The position numbers and the translations under genes were made by a program. The notes under the pieces are model-generated. The model was not told the origin of the DNA and made no database searches. It was given only the letters and a program-made list of their open reading frames with translations. Shown in pieces: positions 1-6,319 of a DNA stretch of 12,070 nucleotides. The DNA comes from Pseudomonadota bacterium (GTDB lineage Bacteria; Pseudomonadota; Gammaproteobacteria; Steroidobacterales; Steroidobacteraceae): assembly GCA_021808195.1 (NCBI GenBank), contig JAKBCE010000063.1:1714-13783 (forward strand). Direction: 5' to 3'. Within the stretch, counting starts at the first letter, position 1; each line of letters opens with the position of its first letter.

Positions 1-5
1 CGGAC

Positions 6-38
6 CCTGCCGGGGCCGCGATACGCGGCCCCGGCAGG
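6..38. terminator. Strong hairpin downstream of GH3 gene, probable terminator
   Basis: A perfect 15-bp inverted repeat (arms 6-20 and 24-38) encloses a 3-base loop ATA and is almost entirely G+C. It begins 20 bases past the stop codon of the minus-strand GH3 gene, where a transcription terminator is expected. Only five bases lie beyond the stem before the window ends (GTCCG in the minus-strand sense), so a following T-tract cannot be seen and none starts immediately. It could equally act as a 3'-end stabilising hairpin or serve a convergent neighbour outside the window. Confidence 0.6.
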
Positions 39-58
39 CGGGATGCGCCCCGGGGGGA

Positions 59-2317
59 TCAGGGCGCGCGGAGCGGGACCGCCGCGCTGCGGTAGCCGAC
101 CGGCCAGCGGGCCGAGTGCTGCCAGGCGGGCAGGTGGATACGGACCGTGTGCACCAGGTGCTCGGCGCAATCCCCGAGCGACAGCGCGTACGATCCGGCC
201 GCACGGACCCAGCGCTGGGACTTGGTGTGGAACTCGGCGAGCAGCCGCGGATCGACGGTCACCGTGAGCGTGCGCTCGGCCCCGGGGGCGAGGCGCACCT
301 TGCGCCAGCCAGCGAGCCGGCGCGGCACCGAGCCGTCGGCAGGCGCGACGTACACCTGCGGCACCGCGGCCCCCACGCGCCCACCGATGTTGCGCACCGT
401 GAAGTGCACCACCAGACGACCGTGCACGAGCGATGCCTGCAGCCCCTGGTAGGCAAAGCGCGTGTACGACAGCCCGAAGCCGAACGGGAACAGCGGCTTG
501 CGATGCTTCAGCTCATACCAGCGGTAGCCGACCGCTGCGCCCTGGCGGCCGTAGTCGATGCTGAACGGCTTGCCCGGCGGCAGGCCCGCACCCGGCAGCT
601 TCGGGAACGCGAGTTCGGCGGTCGAGGCCGGGAAGCTCACCGGCAGGTGCCCGGAGGGATCCACCGTACCGAACAGCACCCGGGCGATCGACGTGCCACC
701 GCCGGTGCCGGGGAACCAGGTCTCGAGCACGCCGGCCACCTGGCCGAGCCACGGCATCAGGACCGGTCCGCCGCTCTCGATCACCACCACGGTGTGGGGA
801 TTGGCACGCGCCACGGCCGCCACCAGCCGGTTCTGTGTGCGCAGATCCAGCGGCACGTCGATGCTCTCGGCCGCCCACTGCGTCACGAACACCACGACCC
901 GGTTGGCCCACTTCGCCACCTGCACCGCATGGGTGAGGTTGCGTCCCGAGGCGTAACGGAAGCGCGCCTGCGGCGCCTCCCCCATCATCGCGCCGAGCGG
1001 CGCCGAAGGCAGATAGACCTCCGGGCCCGGGAAGTCCTTCGGCCCGAGCCCACGCACGGCGCTGCCGCCGACCGGGAACACCGTGGACGAACCACCGCCG
1101 TCGATCACGCCGCGGTCGGCGTAACCGCCGATGACCGCGATCCGGTGCACCGTGCTCGAGAGCGGCAGCACCGCCCCGGCATTCTTCAGCAGCACGATGC
1201 CCTGTTCCTCGTCGGCCTCGGCCACCGCCTTGTCGGCCGCGAAATTGATGTGCGCCTGACGCTTGATCGGATGATCCACGACCCCGACGGCGAACATCGA
1301 GCGCAGGATGCGCAGGTCCATCTCATCGAGCACCCGCTCGGGCACCCGGCCGTCCTTCACCGCCTGCGCGAGCGCCGGCCCGTAGTACGGACGGTGATCG
1401 AACACACTGGACGCCGAGTCCTGATCGAGCCCGGCGAGCGCCGAGCGCACCGTGCTGTGCGTGGCGCCCCAGTCGCTCATGACGTAGCCGCGGAAGCCCC
1501 AGTCACCGTCGAGCACGTGGCGCAGCAGCCAGGAGTTCTCGCAGTTGTAATGCCCGCGCGTGCGGTTGTAGGCGCACATCAGCGCCCCCGGATGGCCGTG
1601 CTCGATGGCGAGTTCGAAGCCGAGCAGGTCCGACTCGCGCGCCGCGGCGCGCCCGATGCGCGCGTCGTACACCATGCGACCGGTCTCCTGGTCGTTCATG
1701 GCGAAGTGCTTCAGCACCGCGATCACGTGCTGGGACTGGATGCCGCGGATCTCCGCGCCGGCGATCACCCCGGTGAGCAGCGGGTCCTCGCTCACGTACT
1801 CGAAATCCCGTCCGCCACGCACTTCGCGGACCAGGTCCGCGCCCGGCCCGAGCAGCACGTTGAACCCCGAGGCGCGCGCCTCGGCGCCGATCATCGCCCC
1901 GCCGCGCTCGGCGAGCTGCGGGTTCCAGGTCGCTGCGGTCGCAAGCCCCGAGGGCAGCGAGGTGCGCTCGCGGAACACGTCGCTCGAGGCGCGCTGGGTC
2001 GCCACACCGAGGCCGGCATCGCTCTCCCACTGCGGCGGGATCCCGAGCCGCGGCACGCCCGGCACGTAGCCCGCCGAGCCCATGCGCACGGCGCGCGGCG
2101 GCACGTAATGGGTGCCCGGCATGACCGAGCCGAAGTAGCCGTACACCAGACGCAGCTTCTCCTTCTGCGTCATGGCACGCACTGCGAGCGCAGCGCGCTC
2201 ATCGGGCGAGAGTTTCCGGTTCAGCCACGGGCGCGCGTTACCCGCCCACGCTCCATGCACGCCGAGCAGCCCCAGCATGAGCGCTGCGGGCACAAAGGAT
2301 CCCCTGATTCGATGCAT
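59..2317 (-). CDS. Secreted glycoside hydrolase family 3 beta-glycosidase (beta-glucosidase-like)
   Basis: This 752-residue protein probably releases terminal sugars, most likely beta-linked glucose, from oligosaccharides in the periplasm or outside the cell. Residues 1-25 form a signal peptide (basic MHRIR start, hydrophobic core, cleavage after AWA). The GH3 N-terminal barrel follows, with VSEDPLLTG (175-183), KHF (203-205) and MSDWG (280-284); D282 matches the family's nucleophile. The second GH3 domain spans about 370-565 and includes LLKN (376-379), WAAESID (481-487, E484 a candidate acid/base) and FPGTGGG (535-541). PFGFGLSYT (611-619) leads into a C-terminal fibronectin-III-like domain (about 625-730), giving the usual three-domain form of secreted GH3 enzymes. 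The start at 2317 was chosen because it begins the signal peptide and follows GGAG 11 bases upstream. The frame stays open to 2542, but that longer start lies inside the predicted promoter. The gene is divergent from the symporter and shares its control region. Exact linkage specificity cannot be read from the sequence. Confidence 0.93.
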   Translation of the reverse strand: MHRIRGSFVPAALMLGLLGVHGAWAGNARPWLNRKLSPDERAALAVRAMTQKEKLRLVYGYFGSVMPGTHYVPPRAVRMGSAGYVPGVPRLGIPPQWESDAGLGVATQRASSDVFRERTSLPSGLATAATWNPQLAERGGAMIGAEARASGFNVLLGPGADLVREVRGGRDFEYVSEDPLLTGVIAGAEIRGIQSQHVIAVLKHFAMNDQETGRMVYDARIGRAAARESDLLGFELAIEHGHPGALMCAYNRTRGHYNCENSWLLRHVLDGDWGFRGYVMSDWGATHSTVRSALAGLDQDSASSVFDHRPYYGPALAQAVKDGRVPERVLDEMDLRILRSMFAVGVVDHPIKRQAHINFAADKAVAEADEEQGIVLLKNAGAVLPLSSTVHRIAVIGGYADRGVIDGGGSSTVFPVGGSAVRGLGPKDFPGPEVYLPSAPLGAMMGEAPQARFRYASGRNLTHAVQVAKWANRVVVFVTQWAAESIDVPLDLRTQNRLVAAVARANPHTVVVIESGGPVLMPWLGQVAGVLETWFPGTGGGTSIARVLFGTVDPSGHLPVSFPASTAELAFPKLPGAGLPPGKPFSIDYGRQGAAVGYRWYELKHRKPLFPFGFGLSYTRFAYQGLQASLVHGRLVVHFTVRNIGGRVGAAVPQVYVAPADGSVPRRLAGWRKVRLAPGAERTLTVTVDPRLLAEFHTKSQRWVRAAGSYALSLGDCAEHLVHTVRIHLPAWQHSARWPVGYRSAAVPLRAP

Positions 2318-2506
2318 CACTGTTTGAACTCCGGAGAATCCCAGCGCACGGGACCTCGATCGATTCGAGCGGCGCGGCGCGGCGCACTGCTCGCGGATTT
2401 CCCCCCGGTATGGACGCCAGCGGCGCTCTCGCGCCGGACGACCGGTCGGGCGGCGCGCACCGCAGGACCTTTCTGGGGCCGGGCGCACAGAGTGACCCAG
2501 CTGAGC

Positions 2507-2520
2507 TGGAATCGTTTCCA
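2507..2520. promoter_or_regulatory. LacI-family operator between GH3 and symporter genes
   Basis: On the minus strand this reads TGGAAACGATTCCA, a 14-bp dyad centred on CG with 6 of 7 base pairs symmetric. A central CG flanked by A/T-rich half-sites is the known form of LacI/GalR-family operators. It differs at only two positions from the site at 9209-9222 ahead of the complete receptor gene. It lies about 3-17 bases downstream of the predicted GH3 transcription start, a position suited to repression, and just upstream of a possible plus-strand promoter for the symporter. The likely binder is the LacI-type protein encoded at 9871-10878; that assignment is inference. Confidence 0.82.
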
Positions 2521-2527
2521 GTCCGAC

Positions 2528-2556
2528 TTGAGTATCCTGCACGGCGCCGGTACTGT
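2528..2556 (+). promoter_or_regulatory. Possible sigma-70-type promoter for symporter gene
   Basis: The plus strand has TTGAGT (2528-2533), 17 bases, then TACTGT (2551-2556), matching four and three of six consensus positions. The start point would be near 2563, about 77 bases ahead of the symporter gene. This promoter overlaps the GH3 promoter on the opposite strand, and the LacI-type operator sits immediately upstream of its -35. The match is weak and could be a by-product of the overlapping minus-strand promoter. Confidence 0.35.
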
Positions 2557-2559
2557 CAA
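2531..2559 (-). promoter_or_regulatory. Sigma-70-type promoter for GH3 gene
   Basis: In the minus-strand sense a perfect -35 hexamer TTGACA (2554-2559) is separated by 17 bases from GATACT (2531-2536), which matches four of six -10 consensus positions. Transcription would start near 2524, placing the operator 2507-2520 just after the start point and giving the GH3 message a leader of about 205 bases. Confidence 0.68.
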
Positions 2560-2639
2560 TCGACGAGTGCTTTGCGCGGCCGCAGACTCGACAACTGAAT
2601 GGTGGATGTTATTCACTGGGCGGGTCGCGTGCCGCTCCG

Positions 2640-4181
2640 GTGCGCACCGCGGGGCTGTTGACGTTGAGATTCATCGATGGGGCTGTCGTTGCGGCATACC
2701 TTGCCTGCGTACTCGTGATCGGCCTCAGAGGCTCGCGCCGGAGCGTCTCGAGCAACGAGTTCTTCCTTGCCTCGCAGCGGGCCTCCTGGCCGGTGATCGG
2801 CCTGGCGGTGATCGGCTCGAACGTCTCCCCGAGCGCCCTGATCGGTATCACCGGGTCGGCATTCGCGCTCGGCATCTCGGTCTACAACTACGACTGGGTG
2901 GCCACCGTCACGCTGGTCGTGTTCGCCCTGTGGCTGCTGCCGCTGCTGCTCGCCGAGCGCATCTACACCGTGCCGGAGTACTTCGAGCGGCGCTTCGACC
3001 GCCGGGCACGGATCTGGCTCGCGGGGCTCTCGATCCTGCTCTATATCCTGCTCGATGCCGCCGGCGCGCTCTACTGCGCCGCGCTGGTGGTACATGCGCT
3101 GCTGCCGCGTCTGCCGTTCATCGCCGCGGTACCACCGCTGGCGCTGTTCGCCGCGCTGTACGCCCTCACCGGCGGGCTGCGCGCAGTGATGCGCACCCAG
3201 GCGCTGCAGGGCGTGGTCATGATCGGGACGGCAAGCCTGCTCGCAGGCTTCGCGATCCACGCCGCCGGCGGCTGGCACGCGGTACTTGCCGCCAATCCGG
3301 CGCAGCACCTGCACCTGGTATTGCCGGCGAGCAACCCATACATGCCCTGGACGGGCCTGGTCTTCGGGATGCCAGTGCTCGCGCTCTATTACTGGTGCAC
3401 CAATCAGTCGATCGTGCAGCGCACGCTCGCCGCCCGCTCGGTGGCCGACGGGCAGCGCGGAGCGCTGCTCACCGGGGCACTGAAGCTCACCTCGCTGGTG
3501 CTCATCGTCGCCCCGGGGCTGGCCGCCCGGGCCCTGTTCGCCCACCTGCATCGCGACGATGACGTCTACATCCGCCTGGCCCTGACGCTCCTGCCGCCCG
3601 GGATGCTCGGGGTATTCCTGGCGGCCTTCCTCGGTGCACTGATGGCCTCGCTGTCGGCGACCTACAATAGCGCCGCCACGGTGTTGTCCATCGACTTCAT
3701 CCGCCGCGCCCGCCCGCAGCTCGATGAACGCAGCACGGTGCGCGTTGCGCGCATCGCCACCGCACTCGCCATGCTGGTTTCGGCCGCCTGTGTGCCGCAG
3801 ATCGCCCGCTTCCCCTCGCTCTGGCAGTACCTGCAGGCCGTGCTCGCCTACTTCACCCCGCCGGTCGCCGCGGTGTTCCTGGCCGGAGTGCTCTGGCCCC
3901 GCGCCAATGCGCGCGGCGCGTTTGCCGGTCTTCTCGCCGGAACCATCCTCGGCGCAATGCTCTACGCCCTCGCCATCCTGGGCATCGCCCACGTACAGTT
4001 CCTCAACGTTGCCGGGCTCTGCTTCGCCGTCTCGCTCGCCGCGCTCGCGGTGGGAAGCCTGACGTTGCCGTCCGCCCCAGTCACCGCACCCATCGCACAC
4101 GCCAAGACCCCGCGCAGCGTGAAGATCGCCGGATCGATTCTGCTGGTGTTCACTGCGGCGATCGTGGCGGCGTTGTGGTGA
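2640..4181 (+). CDS. Sodium:solute symporter (SSS/SLC5 family), probable sugar transporter
   Basis: This 513-residue inner-membrane protein with roughly 13 hydrophobic segments probably couples sodium entry to sugar uptake. SSS-family marks are: RFIDGAVVAAYL (10-21) at the first membrane segment; NVSPSALIG (61-69) and YNYDW (82-86); YALTGGLRAVM (174-184) followed by TQALQG (186-191); YYWCTNQSIVQR (250-261), the typical sugar-SSS signature; and ATYNSAATVLSIDF (340-353). The length is normal for bacterial members. The usual aspartate of the TD-x-x-Q motif is glutamine here (Q187). The start is uncertain: GTG at 2640 lacks a clear ribosome-binding site, and TTG at 2664 (MRFID...) follows GGGG with 9-base spacing and would match the usual N-terminus better. 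It is divergent from GH3 and convergent with GH30, with only 19 bases between the stop codons. By context it takes up the monosaccharide or short sugar freed by the two glycosidases; the substrate is inferred. Confidence 0.9.
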   Translation: MRTAGLLTLRFIDGAVVAAYLACVLVIGLRGSRRSVSSNEFFLASQRASWPVIGLAVIGSNVSPSALIGITGSAFALGISVYNYDWVATVTLVVFALWLLPLLLAERIYTVPEYFERRFDRRARIWLAGLSILLYILLDAAGALYCAALVVHALLPRLPFIAAVPPLALFAALYALTGGLRAVMRTQALQGVVMIGTASLLAGFAIHAAGGWHAVLAANPAQHLHLVLPASNPYMPWTGLVFGMPVLALYYWCTNQSIVQRTLAARSVADGQRGALLTGALKLTSLVLIVAPGLAARALFAHLHRDDDVYIRLALTLLPPGMLGVFLAAFLGALMASLSATYNSAATVLSIDFIRRARPQLDERSTVRVARIATALAMLVSAACVPQIARFPSLWQYLQAVLAYFTPPVAAVFLAGVLWPRANARGAFAGLLAGTILGAMLYALAILGIAHVQFLNVAGLCFAVSLAALAVGSLTLPSAPVTAPIAHAKTPRSVKIAGSILLVFTAAIVAALW

Positions 4182-4182
4182 T

Positions 4183-4200
4183 CCGGCGCGCCGCCGCCGG
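4183..4200. terminator. Short GC hairpin between convergent symporter and GH30 genes
   Basis: CCGGCG (4183-4188) and CGCCGG (4195-4200) form a 6-bp stem with a 6-base loop, filling the gap between two convergent stop codons. There is no T-tract on either side, so it is not a classical intrinsic terminator. It may be chance in GC-rich DNA or a weak bidirectional end signal. Confidence 0.3.
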
Positions 4201-6156
4201 TCACTGATGCGCACGCGTGCGTGGTCCAAAGTGGAACGACAGCAGACTGGCGAGCCGCCCGCCCGGCGCACCACGCCAAACGATATACAGCTGGTGTGTC
4301 CCGCGCACCCCGCGCACGCGCCCGGTGACGCTGCGGAAGCTCTGCCAACTCCCCGTACCCGAGATAGACAGACGCGCGATCAGCCGCCCATGCAGGGAAT
4401 CAATCCGGAACTCAAGCGTGCCGCACGCGCGCCGGCCACAGGCCACGCGCGCAGCGATCCGATGCACTGACGTACCAAAATTCAACATCGGAAAGCGCGC
4501 CCAGTCGCCGTCGACCGCGTGCTCCAACGCATAGCCCCCGCGCGCGCCACGGTGTTCCTGCGTGACCACGCCCCAGCTGTACAGGTTCGCCGGTCGATCC
4601 GCTCCCCCGCTCGCCACGAGGCTGCCCGCGCTCTGATAGCCCTGCGCAGCGAGCGCACTGGTTCCCCGCGCCGTGCCCGACCAGGTGAACGTCGCTGCGC
4701 TGTAGGCGGGCAGGACATAGCGGAACTCGCGCGCGCCCCACTCGACCTGGAATGCGTTGCGGCGCTCGGTATCGTTGTAGGCCACCAGCACGTGAGTCCC
4801 GTCAGGATCAACGAATGCGACCGATTCGATTCCGGCCGGATCGCTGGAGTACACGCGCTGCGCCCCGGGCAGGATGAACCGGCTGAACTGTCCGAGCGTC
4901 GCGTACTCGACATCGCGGTGCACGGCGCCAGTACGCGTATCGACCGTGACCAACGGCGTGCAGGTCCCGCAGCCGCCATCGTGTGGCCCCAGGTGCTGGT
5001 CGAGCGCCAGACTCCACTTCACGTAGGCGCGCCCCTGATTGCGCAATACTTCGATGATCCCCTCGAAATCGCTGCGCACTTGATCGTGCACCCAGGTGCC
5101 GCCGCTGGCCTCGGTCTCGTATTGCCCGAGCCGCGGGTACTTCGCCGCCAGCAGCGACTGCACCCCGGGCGTGCCGCCGTAACCGTGCCAAGCAATGCCC
5201 GCGACGAGCGGAGAATCGGCAACCACGGGCGATGCGAGCACCGTGTCCGGATATTCCGGATGGTCCCAGTTGTGATCGTAGAGCAGCACGCGAGTGCTGA
5301 GATGCGCCGCACCCAGCGCCGGGAGCACGTCCTGCACAAGCAGACGGCGCTGCTCGCGCGCGCTCATGCGCATGCCGGGATAATTCTTCGGCGAGTACCG
5401 CGGCTCGTTCTGCAGCGTCAGATATTGCACCGTGATGCCTGCCCGCCGGTAGGCGAGCAGGAACTTCACCAGGTACGCAGCGAAGGCGTGAGCGTATTGC
5501 GGCAGCACGGTCCCGCCGATCATGCTGCCGCTCGTCTTCATCCACCCCGGAGGACTCCAGGGCGTCGCCACCAGGCGCAGCTGCGGATTCAGGCGCCGTG
5601 CGGCCCGGATCAACGGAATGATGTCGCGCTGGTCGTGGGCGACTGAGAAATGCGCAAGTGTGGGATCGCTCTGCCCCGGCGGCCGATCGTCGTAGCTGTA
5701 GCGCGTGCGCGCCAGATCAGAAGCACCCATCGGCACGCGCATGAACGAAAGGCCGATACCACCGTCCTTGCGCGTAAACAGCTCGCGCAGTGCCGCCACT
5801 CGCGCGCTCGGCCGCGCCACTTCATTCAGCAGGTACGCCGCGGAATCGGTCCACGCGGCCCCGAAACCCACAACCCGCTGATACCGGAGCGCATCGTCGA
5901 TCCACACCGTGCGCCGGCTCGCCGCCATGGCATGCCAGCGCAACGCCGGGGCGGATTGCAGCCACCGATGGCCAGCCCGAGTGGTCACCGTCACTGCCAC
6001 CACGCCCGGGCGAGCCGCCGCCGCGTGCGCCACCACGCAGAACAGCCCCGCAACGAACCGCGCCACACGCTCGGCTCGTCTCACCGCGCCATTGTGCGCG
6101 CGGGTTGCCGGGGCCATCACCCTCGGGACAGGGCAAAATTTATTCATTCGAAGCAT
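4201..6156 (-). CDS. Secreted GH30 glycoside hydrolase with C-terminal CBM6-like domain
   Basis: This 651-residue enzyme probably cuts beta-glycosidic bonds in a glucan-like polymer outside the cytoplasm. After an arginine-rich N-terminus, residues about 31-48 (VARFVAGLFCVVAHAAAA) are a signal-peptide core. The GH30 barrel begins near VGFGAAWTDSAA (96-107). TLQNEP (247-252) holds the acid/base E251 and YETEASGG (346-353) the nucleophile E349. WSLALD (381-386), GGCGTC (394-399) and LGQFSRFILPGA (421-432) resemble the glucosylceramidase/beta-1,6-glucanase branch of GH30 rather than the xylanases. An all-beta domain closes the GH30 part (about 435-492). Residues about 520-629 look like CBM6, with DGDWARF (549-555), DSLHG (586-590), TGSWQSF (601-607) and HQLYIVW (621-627). 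The start at 6156 was chosen because AGAGGGG lies 7 bases upstream; alternatives at 6174 and 6117 lack as good a site. It lies 163 bases after the receptor gene, on the same strand but beyond a terminator-like hairpin. Linkage specificity is unproven. Confidence 0.93.
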   Translation of the reverse strand: MLRMNKFCPVPRVMAPATRAHNGAVRRAERVARFVAGLFCVVAHAAAARPGVVAVTVTTRAGHRWLQSAPALRWHAMAASRRTVWIDDALRYQRVVGFGAAWTDSAAYLLNEVARPSARVAALRELFTRKDGGIGLSFMRVPMGASDLARTRYSYDDRPPGQSDPTLAHFSVAHDQRDIIPLIRAARRLNPQLRLVATPWSPPGWMKTSGSMIGGTVLPQYAHAFAAYLVKFLLAYRRAGITVQYLTLQNEPRYSPKNYPGMRMSAREQRRLLVQDVLPALGAAHLSTRVLLYDHNWDHPEYPDTVLASPVVADSPLVAGIAWHGYGGTPGVQSLLAAKYPRLGQYETEASGGTWVHDQVRSDFEGIIEVLRNQGRAYVKWSLALDQHLGPHDGGCGTCTPLVTVDTRTGAVHRDVEYATLGQFSRFILPGAQRVYSSDPAGIESVAFVDPDGTHVLVAYNDTERRNAFQVEWGAREFRYVLPAYSAATFTWSGTARGTSALAAQGYQSAGSLVASGGADRPANLYSWGVVTQEHRGARGGYALEHAVDGDWARFPMLNFGTSVHRIAARVACGRRACGTLEFRIDSLHGRLIARLSISGTGSWQSFRSVTGRVRGVRGTHQLYIVWRGAPGGRLASLLSFHFGPRTRAHQ

Positions 6157-6163
6157 CGAGATG

Positions 6164-6170
6164 CCCCTCT
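6164..6170 (-). promoter_or_regulatory. Ribosome-binding site deciding the GH30 start
   Basis: In the minus-strand sense AGAGGGG lies 7 bases before the ATG at 6156. It is the only well-placed purine-rich site among the in-frame start candidates at 6174, 6156, 6147 and 6117, so it favours the 651-residue form. Confidence 0.6.
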
Positions 6171-6235
6171 TCATCAGACACCGTACGTCGCCACTCACCG
6201 GCGCGTCTGACCGCGCCGAGGTCCGCTCCAAAACT

Positions 6236-6276
6236 GGATCGCGCGGCGCGCGAGGGGGCGCCACGCCGCGCGATCC
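6236..6276 (-). terminator. Terminator-like hairpin after the receptor gene
   Basis: A perfect 13-bp inverted repeat (arms 6236-6248 and 6264-6276) has a 15-base loop. In the minus-strand sense the stem is followed by AGTTTTGGA, which includes a run of four T. It lies between the complete receptor gene and the GH30 gene, so it probably ends or attenuates receptor transcription before GH30. The short T-run makes full termination uncertain. Confidence 0.62.
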
Positions 6277-6286
6277 TAACGGATTA

Positions 6287-6309
6287 CTCCCGGCGGGTTG
6301 CGCCGGGAG
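6287..6309 (-). terminator. Second hairpin directly after the receptor stop codon
   Basis: Perfect 9-bp arms CTCCCGGCG (6287-6295) and CGCCGGGAG (6301-6309) enclose a 5-base loop. It starts 10 bases after the receptor stop codon and 10 bases before the longer hairpin 6236-6276. No T-run follows it, so on its own it is more likely a 3'-end stabiliser, or the first half of a tandem terminator. Confidence 0.5.
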
Positions 6310-6319
6310 CATCCCGCTT

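Noticed and set aside
2318..2542. N-terminally extended GH3 start at 2542
   Set aside because: The extra 75 residues are arginine-rich with no family match, they would hide a good signal peptide inside the protein, and the start codon lies within the predicted promoter.
116..3562. Very long plus-strand open frame (1148 codons) across GH3 and into the symporter
   Set aside because: It is antisense to GH3 and out of frame with the symporter, is rich in Arg, His and Ala with no domain, and arises from the GC-rich codon bias of the real genes.
2613..4274. Minus-strand open frame (553 codons) antisense to the symporter
   Set aside because: It has low-complexity Gly/Arg/Glu/Gln-rich content and no motif, while the plus-strand frame is a clear membrane transporter.
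6157..6312. Longer GH30 starts at 6312 or 6174
   Set aside because: The start at 6312 would run through the terminator-like hairpin, neither has a good ribosome-binding site, and both bury the signal peptide deeper than the start at 6156.
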